A DNA stretch of 20,721 bases, from NCBI GenBank assembly GCA_019057975.1, contig JAHLWJ010000043.1, positions 1-20,721 of the forward strand, written 5' to 3'. The notes beneath the pieces were generated by a model, which was given only the letters and a program-made list of their open reading frames with translations, was not told where the DNA came from and ran no database searches. The stretch comes from Promethearchaeota archaeon (GTDB taxonomy: Archaea; Asgardarchaeota; Lokiarchaeia; Sigynarchaeales; SOKP01). Each line of letters starts with the position of its first letter. Position 1 is the stretch's first letter. A program made the position numbers and the translations under genes. This document shows, in pieces, positions 1-7,148 of the stretch.

Positions 1-303
1 TTCAATATTTTCTACTAACAAATCCCAATCTCCATCTAATATTACAGAAGAATTACTTGAAATATCAGTTTTTAGTTTAACTAATATCTTTTTCGGATTA
101 ACCCATAAAATCTTATTTAATTCTATTTCTGAAGAGCCAAATTCTAATTTATTTCTCGATTTAAAAAAAGTTTTTTTCAATTGAAACTTAGTTTTATGGA
201 GTAAGCCCCATCCGATAACTAAAGTTTTACCACATGTAGGATAATGTTCATAGAAATCAAATATAAGTGCTCGAAGCCTTTTTATAAATTTCTTTACATT
301 CAT
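1..303 (-). CDS. Partial DGDWD-motif protein, N-terminal 101 residues (paralogue of the next gene)
   Basis: The gene reads leftward from an ATG at 303 and is cut by the window edge, leaving 101 codons without a stop. It starts MNVKKFIKRLRAL and contains LNKILWVNPKKI and then VILDGDWDL at about residues 88-96. The neighbour at 376-1689 has the same order at nearly the same positions: LNKIYLVSPQRF, then RILDGDWDL at residues 87-95. The two are therefore tandem paralogues in one orientation. Their start and stop are 72 bp apart, so co-transcription is likely. Function is not known to me. By analogy with the neighbour, a ParB/sulfiredoxin-like motif and possibly a methyltransferase-like domain would be expected in the missing part; that is inference. 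No Shine-Dalgarno motif is evident upstream of 303. Confidence 0.75.
   Translation of the reverse strand, partial: MNVKKFIKRLRALIFDFYEHYPTCGKTLVIGWGLLHKTKFQLKKTFFKSRNKLEFGSSEIELNKILWVNPKKILVKLKTDISSNSSVILDGDWDLLVENIE
20..42. repeat. Direct repeat copy 1 (23 bp) over the ILDGDWDL codons
   Basis: Bases 20-42 are identical to 1406-1428, both beginning aaatcccaatctccat on the plus strand. They encode most of the ILDGDWDL motif on the minus strand. Flanking DNA in the two genes has diverged, so this is the best-kept remnant of a tandem duplication or a short gene-conversion tract. Confidence 0.85.
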
Positions 304-375
304 GATATTATAATAAGATAAAAAGAAAAATTAGATAAATTTTTTGTGGGATAAAATTAGTTATGCTACTTATCT

Positions 376-1689
376 TTAAGAACATAATTTGTATATTTTT
401 ATTTCATTGTCACTTTTTCCAATAAATGTTGCTGCCTTAAAATAAGAATGCTCTTTAATAAAATTGATAGTTTTCTCGGGATTAAAGTTCTGATTATTAA
501 TTTTTTCTAAAGAGATTCCAGATTCAGAGAAACCAACAAATAATTCTTTTACTTTAATGTTATTAATAAGTTTCATAAATTTCTTAAAATTTTCATCTCT
601 TTCATCATTTAATTGAGACAAGTTTAAATTTACCGCAATATCAAAAATTAAATCTTTGTCTACGCTATTATTGAGAAATTCCTTTGAAATTATTGTGAAC
701 TCCTTATTTTCTATCTTTTTAATTTTTTTTAAGAAATAATCGGTTCTCTGATCCTCTTCTATTGCAGAGCATATAAATCCAAAATCTTCAAATTTATGAC
801 AAAAAATACCCAAATTTGGGCTTATATCTAGAAAAGTTCCTTGAGTAGCAGATTTATTCTTGTTAATAATTTGAAAACAAGAATCATCATATATAGAAGG
901 AATATCTTGAAGATCGGGATGAGTAAAACAAAAATTTAATTTTTTTTGTGGCGTTTTTTTAGAAAACTCAATTAATTCTTTTCGGAATTCTAACCATTTC
1001 TTATGTCTAATTAACACAACAACAGGTACTTCTGGAACATCGAGCACTTTTGCTATGGCTAATCTATGTTTTCCATTGATAAATAAAAATTGGCCATCTC
1101 GATCAATAGCAGTAGCAATCTCATCAAGTACAGGAGTCCATTTTTTTGGAATAAGCCTGTTTTTGAAAGAATAGAGCTCCTGCTGAGATTTATAGCCATA
1201 TTTTTTGATTGTTTTATATAATTGTTCTGTTGAAGCGAACCATTTATCTCTAGTTTTTTCATTTTTAAATGTCCATGTTTTCTTTCCATTTTTGAGTTTA
1301 TCTGGAAGGATATGATAAAGTTCAGTTTCATCCCATCTCTTTCCTTCTATAATTACGCTTTTTATCGTTTGATAACTGATTAATTCCTCATATTTTTTCT
1401 TTGTTAAATCCCAATCTCCATCTAATATGCGCATAGAAGTACTCCATTTAAAAAATGATCTATTTCTTAAATGAAATTGAAATCGTTGAGGACTAACAAG
1501 ATAAATTTTATTTAAATCTAATTTTCCATATTTAAATCGGTATCTATACTGTAAACATCTGGTAGATAAAATTAACTTTATATGGAAAAGCGTTCTACCC
1601 CCAATTAAAACAGGTCTTCCAATTAGGGGGTGATTTTCATTTAATCTAATAATAAATTGGCTAAGATTAAATTTTTTATCAAAACTCAT
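376..1689 (-). CDS. DGDWD / ParB-sulfiredoxin-like protein with C-terminal methyltransferase-like domain
   Basis: This 437-residue soluble protein seems to have three parts. The N-terminal region (1-100) ends in ILDGDWDL at 88-95. A middle region carries DRDGQFLFINGKHRLAIAK at about 196-214, resembling the G-x-HR box of the ParB/sulfiredoxin superfamily, with VPVVVLIRHKKW after it (221-232). The C-terminal part (about 284-437) has FLDISPNLGIFCHKFEDFG (286-304) followed by an acidic SAIEED (308-313). That looks like a glycine-poor motif I and acidic strand-2 end of a class I SAM methyltransferase; DIAVNLNLSQL (350-360) would be strand 4. The gene begins 26 bp after the neuB-like stop and precedes a paralogue, so it probably belongs to a neuB operon. 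Chromosome-partition ParB is excluded: no helix-turn-helix domain is visible. The biochemical role is unknown. Glycan modification is inferred from context only. Confidence 0.7.
   Translation of the reverse strand: MSFDKKFNLSQFIIRLNENHPLIGRPVLIGGRTLFHIKLILSTRCLQYRYRFKYGKLDLNKIYLVSPQRFQFHLRNRSFFKWSTSMRILDGDWDLTKKKYEELISYQTIKSVIIEGKRWDETELYHILPDKLKNGKKTWTFKNEKTRDKWFASTEQLYKTIKKYGYKSQQELYSFKNRLIPKKWTPVLDEIATAIDRDGQFLFINGKHRLAIAKVLDVPEVPVVVLIRHKKWLEFRKELIEFSKKTPQKKLNFCFTHPDLQDIPSIYDDSCFQIINKNKSATQGTFLDISPNLGIFCHKFEDFGFICSAIEEDQRTDYFLKKIKKIENKEFTIISKEFLNNSVDKDLIFDIAVNLNLSQLNDERDENFKKFMKLINNIKVKELFVGFSESGISLEKINNQNFNPEKTINFIKEHSYFKAATFIGKSDNEIKIYKLCS
1406..1428. repeat. Direct repeat copy 2 (23 bp) over the ILDGDWDL codons
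   Basis: This copy is identical to bases 20-42 and lies 1386 bp away, inside the 437-residue gene, over codons for residues of ILDGDWDL. See the first copy for interpretation. Confidence 0.85.
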
Positions 1690-1715
1690 AATTGTTTTTT
1701 CAAAGTAGTAAATTC

Positions 1716-2594
1716 TTATAAGGTATTAACATCCCTTAATTTATCTCTTACCTTTTTCTCTGATTCATATACTTGTTTAATGCCATTACCTTTCCAAGTT
1801 TCTAATTTTTTCAAATCACGAATTAGGCGTCGTAATCCAGAATATTCTAAACTTGCAGCTTGATCAGAGCCCCACATTGCGCGATCCAACGTAATATGAC
1901 GTTCTATTACTTTTGCACCAAGATTGCCTGCTATTAATGAAGCCGCTATTCCAAGTTCATGACCACTATAACCAATAATGTATTTTGGGTACTTTTCTTT
2001 CAAGGTATTAATATAATTTAAATTTAATTCTTTATCGTTTGAAGGATAACTTGAATTGCAATGGAGTAAGATCAAATCATTACCTTTTAAAATATTAATC
2101 GCTTTTTTTATTTCTTCTTCAGAACTCATTCCTAAAGACAAAAAAATGGGTTTATTTAAATGAACAATTTTTTCAAGCAATTTTTTATCTGTTAATTTTG
2201 CTGAAGCTATTTTATAACAGGGAACATCAAATTTTTCTAAAAATTCAACACTTGGAATGTCCCATGGAGACGCAAACCATATGATTTCTTTTTCTTTGCA
2301 ATAATTATCAATTTCTTTATATTCTTCGTATCCAAATTCTATCTTCTTTTTATATTCAATATAAGGTATGTCTCCCCATGGTGTCTCATATATCTGATTT
2401 TTTTTAAGTTCTGGAACACATATATCTGGAGTTCTTTTTTGAAACTTAACCGCGTCCGCATTACACAAATTGGCTAGATCAATTAATTTTTTGGCAGTTT
2501 CAATTGAACCTATATGATTAATACCAAGTTCAGCAATAAAAAATATGGGCGCTTTCTCAGATATAACTTTATTCTTGATTTTTATTTCTTTCAT
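1716..2594 (-). CDS. neuB: N-acetylneuraminate (nonulosonate) synthase, NeuB/NANS-type, lacking the C-terminal SAF domain
   Basis: NeuB-family enzymes condense phosphoenolpyruvate with a C6 amino sugar such as ManNAc, ManNAc-6-phosphate or a relative, giving a nine-carbon nonulosonic acid. This 292-residue protein shows the TIM-barrel hallmarks FIAELGINHIGS (19-30), DAVKFQKR (47-54), SLGMSS (153-158), HCNSSYPS (178-185), IGYSGHELG (207-215) and the signature ERHITLDRAMWGSDQAASLE (231-250). The ERHITLD-GSD-ASLE form and WGDIPYIEYKKKIEF (73-87) resemble animal NANS, which uses ManNAc-6-phosphate. Full-length family members are about 340-360 residues with a C-terminal SAF/antifreeze-like domain. 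Here the protein stops after ESEKKVRDKLRDVNTL, so that domain is absent. The gene is divergent from the CMP-sialate synthetase and is followed 26 bp later by the DGDWD protein. Exact product (Neu5Ac, Kdn, legionaminate or similar) cannot be read from sequence. Confidence 0.92.
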   Translation of the reverse strand: MKEIKIKNKVISEKAPIFFIAELGINHIGSIETAKKLIDLANLCNADAVKFQKRTPDICVPELKKNQIYETPWGDIPYIEYKKKIEFGYEEYKEIDNYCKEKEIIWFASPWDIPSVEFLEKFDVPCYKIASAKLTDKKLLEKIVHLNKPIFLSLGMSSEEEIKKAINILKGNDLILLHCNSSYPSNDKELNLNYINTLKEKYPKYIIGYSGHELGIAASLIAGNLGAKVIERHITLDRAMWGSDQAASLEYSGLRRLIRDLKKLETWKGNGIKQVYESEKKVRDKLRDVNTL

Positions 2595-2796
2595 AATGGT
2601 TAAAAAAAGATATATGTATTAGAAAATTAAGCAATCTTGATTTCTATTAAATGATTATTAATAAATATATCTTACAATTATCTTTTTCAATTAAATTTTT
2701 TTAATTACTTAAAATACTTATTTAAATTAATTTAATTACTATTAATTATAGATTCTATCTTTTCATTAAAATCTAAAGATAACTTAGGTAAAAAAT
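2595..2796. promoter_or_regulatory. Divergent promoter region between neuB and the neuA-HAD gene
   Basis: This 202-bp, almost pure A/T spacer lies between two divergent starts, so it must carry promoters for both directions unless transcription enters from outside. A TATA-like gtaagatatattt (minus strand, about 2664-2676) could serve neuB with a leader of a few tens of bases. On the plus side, A/T blocks around 2720-2750 (ttaatttaattac, ttaattatag) could serve the fusion gene. The base composition makes exact assignment unreliable. No strong Shine-Dalgarno motif precedes either ATG. Confidence 0.45.
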
Positions 2797-3939
2797 ATGA
2801 GAATTATATCAGTTATTCCTGCCAGAGGGGGAAGTAAAGGGATTTTAAGAAAAAATTTAACACTCCTTTATAATAAACCTCTAATTGCCTATTCTATCGA
2901 ACAATCTTTAAAATCAAGATTAATCGATGACACATTTGTATCCACTGAAGATGATGAAATTAAAATTATATCAATGAAGTATGGCGCTAAAGTTATTACT
3001 CGCCCTTCAGAATTAGCCACAGATACTTCTTCCACAGAGTCAGTTCTACTACATGCTTCCAAAGTTTTAAACAACGATTTTAATTATATGGTTTTATTGC
3101 AACCAACATCTCCAATTAGATATCCAAAGCAAATAGATGAGGCTATCGAAATTATTCAAAAAGAAAACACAGACTCTTTGTTAAGCGTTTATAAGAACCA
3201 ATCTTTTTTGTGGGATAGGAGGGGTCTTTCACTTACTTATGATTTTAAAAATAGGCCAAGAAGACAAGATAAAGAATGGGAATTTGTAGAAAATGGCTCA
3301 ATTTATATAAGTAAAAAGGAAACGCTTTTGAATGATCGTAATCGCTTAGGAGGAAATATTTCTTTTTATGAAATGCCCAAATGGATGTCCTTTGAAGTTG
3401 ATACCCCCTTTGATTTTGATTTAATCAAATTTCTAATAAAGCAAAAAAGATTCCTTACTTTTAAAAGTTTTATTGAAAGGTTAAAATTGATTATTTTTGA
3501 TGTGGACGGTGTATTTACCGATGGTTCAGTATACTTAAACAAAAGAGGGGATGAGTTATTGAAATTTTCAAGAATCGATGGAAAAGGTATTGAATTACTA
3601 AGAAATTTCGGATTAAAAACTGCTGTTATAACTTCAGAAGATTCTGAAATAATAAAATTAAGAATGGATAAATTGAAGATTGATGATATTTTTATTGGCA
3701 TAAAAGATAAAATCAAAATTTATACACAACTGAAAGAGAAATACTCTTTACAAGATCAAGAAATTTGCTATTTAGGGGACGATATCCAAGATCTTGATAT
3801 TATTAGAAAGGTAGGATTTTCGTCTTGTCCTAACAACGCTCAACAAATAATAAAAGATAGTGCTATTTATAGTTCTCCTTTTTATGGCGGTCATGGATTT
3901 GTAAGGGATGTATGTAATCTTATTATCGAAAATATTTAA
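2797..3939 (+). CDS. neuA: CMP-N-acylneuraminate cytidylyltransferase fused to a KdsC-like HAD phosphatase
   Basis: The N-terminal domain (about 1-215) transfers CMP from CTP to a nonulosonic acid. It has the nucleotide loop IPARGGSKGILRKN (7-20), RPSELATD (69-76), LLQPTSPIR (100-108), FVENGSIYI (163-171) and FEVDTPFDF (199-207). The C-terminal domain (about 229-380) is a KdsC-type HAD phosphatase: motif I DVDGVFTDG (235-243) with both aspartates, motif II ITSE (278-281), the motif III lysine in GIKDK (301-305) and motif IV GDDIQDLD (327-334), ending GGHGFVRD (364-371). Vertebrate CMAS has the same two-domain order, but as I recall its HAD domain has lost the nucleophile; here it is intact. 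A fused phosphatase fits removal of a 9-phosphate before CMP activation, matching the NANS-like synthase next door. The ATG at 2797 begins directly at the conserved first strand, so the start is secure. Confidence 0.93.
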   Translation: MRIISVIPARGGSKGILRKNLTLLYNKPLIAYSIEQSLKSRLIDDTFVSTEDDEIKIISMKYGAKVITRPSELATDTSSTESVLLHASKVLNNDFNYMVLLQPTSPIRYPKQIDEAIEIIQKENTDSLLSVYKNQSFLWDRRGLSLTYDFKNRPRRQDKEWEFVENGSIYISKKETLLNDRNRLGGNISFYEMPKWMSFEVDTPFDFDLIKFLIKQKRFLTFKSFIERLKLIIFDVDGVFTDGSVYLNKRGDELLKFSRIDGKGIELLRNFGLKTAVITSEDSEIIKLRMDKLKIDDIFIGIKDKIKIYTQLKEKYSLQDQEICYLGDDIQDLDIIRKVGFSSCPNNAQQIIKDSAIYSSPFYGGHGFVRDVCNLIIENI

Positions 3940-3950
3940 ATTACAAATCA

Positions 3951-3981
3951 TTTGCTATTAGTTCTATGAATTACTAGCAGA
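3951..3981. terminator. Hairpin at convergent gene junction, possible bidirectional terminator
   Basis: The core gctattagttctatgaatt...actagc (3954-3978) is an inverted repeat with loop tat (3965-3967). Its stem is about 11 positions with one mismatch and one G-T pair, and three outer pairs extend it to 3951/3981. It spans the 24-bp spacer after the 3939 stop and includes the last four codons and the TAG stop of the opposing gene at 3964. No U-run follows on either strand, so the terminator role is inference. The fold itself is directly visible. Confidence 0.5.
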
Positions 3982-6900
3982 ATATACTGTTAAATTACCG
4001 TATTCATAAAGTGTATTACTGTAAAACATTGGAACAAGTTCGGAATAAATGTCAATTAATTCTTCGGCTATAAGTTTAAATTCCGTATCCTCTTTTGAGA
4101 GAATTAAGAAATTTATGTTTTTTTCCTCTAAATAATCAAAAATTTTTAAATAATCTAAAAAACAGCGTTCGATATTAAAATCTGGATTCCAAATAAAGTT
4201 TAATGCCCTTAATTTAAGTGAGTAGTTAAATTGATTTATATCAGTAGCTAGCGTTAATACTCCAATATTGGAAACATTATTTATAAAATTTAATCCACCA
4301 AACATCGACTGATTTATCGTCACTTTCCAGTTATATTGGTTTAAACCATAGTAATTTGAATCTGTGCATTCGAAATAAAATTTCAAATGATACCACAGAT
4401 TATTATTGATCGTGGAAACCTCTTTAAAACTTGTTCCATTAAAGTAATAAAAACCTCCATTTCTCACTACAAAAGAAATACCAATGTCATTCTGTGAAGA
4501 AGATAAATTTATCCAAAAATCATTTGTCTCATTGGATGTCTCTAGAAAAAGTTCAAATGACCCTTTATTCTGACTTTGATAAAATTTGATCTCAATTTCA
4601 GAATTTCCACCTGGATTTTGATCGTCTAACTCTAAAAAATATCGATTGTCAAGTAATTCGTCAACCAGTCTAATGCTACAATTATCTTGAGTAAGCGAAG
4701 TTATCTCTGGACATTCCCAATAGTTTAGAGCGTTCTCCATTTCATAATGTAAGCGAAAAGTATTTCGCCGGGTAATGTCTTTAATACGGTAATACAATAT
4801 ATCTTTATCACATAGAAATTTAGAATCTCTGGATGTATTTTCAGTGATCCAATTAATCACATTAGCTTCCTCATCGTTTAAAATACTATCATAAGAATAT
4901 AATTCGACACCTGCGATAATGGTGTTAGAAAATGAAAAAAATACCAATGATGACCCTAAAATAAGAATTGGTAATGATTTTGGGACTCTCAATGGTTTAT
5001 TGTTATATCGAGAGGTATATAATTTGATTAATTTTATCAATCCAATCGAACAAAGGATGGAAACCGGAATAATAGTAAAATTCCATATTCTATTAAACCA
5101 ATATCTCATCAGATAAAAGTCTCGGTAAGGGATATCGTAAAAGTTTACAAACGAATATTTAACATAATTATACAACGTAAAACTAAAGGAAACTCCAACT
5201 AACACTAAAAACCAACAAATCAAAACATAAAATAATCTTTTGCTTTCCTTATAACAATAATACATCAGAAAAATTCCCAAAATTCCTATGAAACCTAAAT
5301 AATAAAAGAAAGTATGAAGGATAAATGTAAAATTAGTTAATCCTCTGATTGTTCTTATTAAATTAAGTATGATTTCTAAAGTTAGAAAACTCAGAAAGAC
5401 GATTGAAAGGACTATGAAATTAAACCTTGCATTATCTTTAGATTTTTTTCGCTTTTTTGCTTTGTTACTAAGGTGTCTTATTTTAGTTCTAAAAAGTATG
5501 AAATTAATTGATAGAAATCCGATTAAGATAGAATAAATTATAGATGAATTAATTATCAAATTAGTTTCAAACTCTAAAACTGATAAATACATAGATTCAT
5601 TTAAGAAACTGAAGAACTGGCGAACTATTGTCCAACTGAAAATCTTATTTCCTGCTATATCAAAAAATAGAAAGAAAATTATCAAAGAAGTAAAAAAAGT
5701 TAAATATTTCTTAAAAAATTCCTTCTCTCGAACATTAAAGATAAAAAGAATGAAAATCAAAATTAATGCTGGTATTACTGGGAGATAATACACCATCAAA
5801 CTTTGCATTAATAAAAAAGATGATAGGATAAGTAATGGTAAGTCTTCTCTTTTCTGATTTATTAAAACTAATTTATTTTTGTTTTTTTTGACTGTAATTA
5901 AAAAAAGAGATAAGGACATTGTATAGAGAACGGTTGAGAAACTTTTATACCGAAATGTTAAAATAGCATCGTAAGCGAAAGGGGGAATTAATAAAAATTC
6001 AATTTCCTGACTGCTGGAATATCGAATTATATAAAATAAGTAAGAATAAGATACGGCAAGAACTGTTGAAAGTATTGCATAGCTCGTCTTAAAATTAGTT
6101 AAAATCGTTCGCATTAATATATAAATAGAGGTTATGGACAAATAAATAAAGGGAAACAACATCACACTAGTATTTATTGCTGGAAGCCCGGTTAACGCAC
6201 TTATACTATAAATTATATAGCTCCAATATGTTGAATACATATAAAATATGTCTCTTAACTGCGTATCTGGATGTCCTACAAAATCTGAAAAATTCAATAA
6301 TCTGTAATTGTCTGAATCATAAAGATATTTTGCTTTCAGGTGAAAATCCATAGTGATTATGATTATGCTGACTGCGATAAATAAAATAAAAAGGGTGCCT
6401 TTGGTAAGATTTTTAGTTCCTTTGTTTGTGCGAAAAATCTTTTCCTTTCTCTGTTTTAGCAGAATGAGGCTCAATAAAAACAAAGCAAGTATGCTTAAAA
6501 AGAGGGCTAAAGAAAAATAATCCCTTTCTAATCCAATTTTATCAAAGATTAAAGCAAGACTTCCTAAAGATCCAAATGATATAATTGGATAAAAAGTCAA
6601 TTTAATTAAGATTGGATCGACATTAAACCTTCTTGAAAGTGAATTATTAGGAAAAAATATTGTGAAAATTGATGATCCAATTATATAACTACCCCCTATT
6701 ACAAAAACGATCGATCTAAAAAAGTTAAGACTAGAAACTCGGTTCCATTCTATAATCATTTCAGCATTTTGGACAGGTGGGATAAAAAACGTAAAAATCA
6801 TTAAGATAATGATTAATATACTTATGGAATTTTCATTTAAAGCCTTAAAATTAAGGGAAATCTTATGATCGTCAAAACTGTTAATATTTATTAAGAAATA

Positions 6901-7068
6901 GAAAATTCCTATAATAATAAGGGCGAACCCAACCATAGTTAAAATTGGAAGTTCATAAAGATGCTGTGAAAGTATACTCTCCGCAAGAAAAAGAAAATAA
7001 ATGAGAAGGAAAATAAATATAAATATTGGGATAAAAATTTTTTTTAAGACTCTCAAAAAACTTCTCAA
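3964..7068 (-). CDS. GT-C-like polytopic membrane protein with a jelly-roll (LamG-like) insert in its C-terminal domain
   Basis: This is a 1034-residue membrane protein. Hydrophobic segments run from about 11-29 through 720 (for example 41-61, 82-98, 116-139, 185-204, 223-240, 298-320, 410-444, 456-470, 550-570, 590-604, 612-630, 663-680 and 698-716), giving roughly 13 or more helices. The first loop-like part after helix 6 contains YLYDSDNYR and GHPDTQLRD (248-273), where GT-C enzymes keep catalytic acidic residues. The C-terminal part starts NDEEANVINWITENTSRDSK (731-750) and ends FDYLEEKNINFLILSKED...MFYSNTLYEYGNLTVY. Those phrases are typical of the extracytoplasmic end of GT-C proteins. 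Between them, about 820-960 looks like a LamG/concanavalin-like beta-sandwich (NNLWYHLKFYFE 889-900, NWKVTIN 913-919). The likely role is transfer of a lipid-linked sugar on the outer face. The substrate is unknown, and it could be a non-catalytic relative. Confidence 0.65.
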   Translation of the reverse strand: MRSFLRVLKKIFIPIFIFIFLLIYFLFLAESILSQHLYELPILTMVGFALIIIGIFYFLININSFDDHKISLNFKALNENSISILIIILMIFTFFIPPVQNAEMIIEWNRVSSLNFFRSIVFVIGGSYIIGSSIFTIFFPNNSLSRRFNVDPILIKLTFYPIISFGSLGSLALIFDKIGLERDYFSLALFLSILALFLLSLILLKQRKEKIFRTNKGTKNLTKGTLFILFIAVSIIIITMDFHLKAKYLYDSDNYRLLNFSDFVGHPDTQLRDIFYMYSTYWSYIIYSISALTGLPAINTSVMLFPFIYLSITSIYILMRTILTNFKTSYAILSTVLAVSYSYLFYIIRYSSSQEIEFLLIPPFAYDAILTFRYKSFSTVLYTMSLSLFLITVKKNKNKLVLINQKREDLPLLILSSFLLMQSLMVYYLPVIPALILIFILFIFNVREKEFFKKYLTFFTSLIIFFLFFDIAGNKIFSWTIVRQFFSFLNESMYLSVLEFETNLIINSSIIYSILIGFLSINFILFRTKIRHLSNKAKKRKKSKDNARFNFIVLSIVFLSFLTLEIILNLIRTIRGLTNFTFILHTFFYYLGFIGILGIFLMYYCYKESKRLFYVLICWFLVLVGVSFSFTLYNYVKYSFVNFYDIPYRDFYLMRYWFNRIWNFTIIPVSILCSIGLIKLIKLYTSRYNNKPLRVPKSLPILILGSSLVFFSFSNTIIAGVELYSYDSILNDEEANVINWITENTSRDSKFLCDKDILYYRIKDITRRNTFRLHYEMENALNYWECPEITSLTQDNCSIRLVDELLDNRYFLELDDQNPGGNSEIEIKFYQSQNKGSFELFLETSNETNDFWINLSSSQNDIGISFVVRNGGFYYFNGTSFKEVSTINNNLWYHLKFYFECTDSNYYGLNQYNWKVTINQSMFGGLNFINNVSNIGVLTLATDINQFNYSLKLRALNFIWNPDFNIERCFLDYLKIFDYLEEKNINFLILSKEDTEFKLIAEELIDIYSELVPMFYSNTLYEYGNLTVYSASNS

Positions 7069-7123
7069 GCTTTTTTTTTAAATAATCATAATTCAAGATT
7101 AATACATAAAGTTGATCTTCTTA

Positions 7124-7145
7124 TCCATCTGAAAATTTAGATGGA
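7124..7145. other. 22-bp near-perfect palindrome in the gap downstream of the acyltransferase
   Basis: Bases 7124-7145 read tccatctgaa then aatttagatgga. The outer seven bases pair perfectly, then one G-T pair and two A-T pairs follow, with only the central pair unmatched. The element sits 3 bp downstream of the acyltransferase stop codon (7149) and 55 bp before the next minus-strand start at 7068. It could be a transcript-end hairpin, an mRNA processing site or an operator. No U-run follows in the direction of transcription. Confidence 0.5.
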
Positions 7146-7148
7146 GGT

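Noticed and set aside
376..1689. Chromosome-partition ParB or nuclease
   Set aside because: Only a GKHR-type box resembles ParB. There is no helix-turn-helix DNA-binding domain, no parA neighbour, and the C-terminus looks like a methyltransferase fold.
2595..2796. Riboswitch or structured RNA in the neuB/neuA spacer
   Set aside because: The sequence is almost pure A/T with only short chance inverted repeats. No conserved riboswitch core could be identified.
3366..3716. Minus-strand open frame of 116 codons
   Set aside because: It lies wholly inside the HAD-domain coding region on the other strand, is low in complexity and shows no family features. It is an antisense shadow of the real gene.
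4919..5116. Plus-strand open frame of 65 codons
   Set aside because: It is antisense to the membrane part of the 1034-residue protein, with no recognisable motif and no ribosome-binding site.
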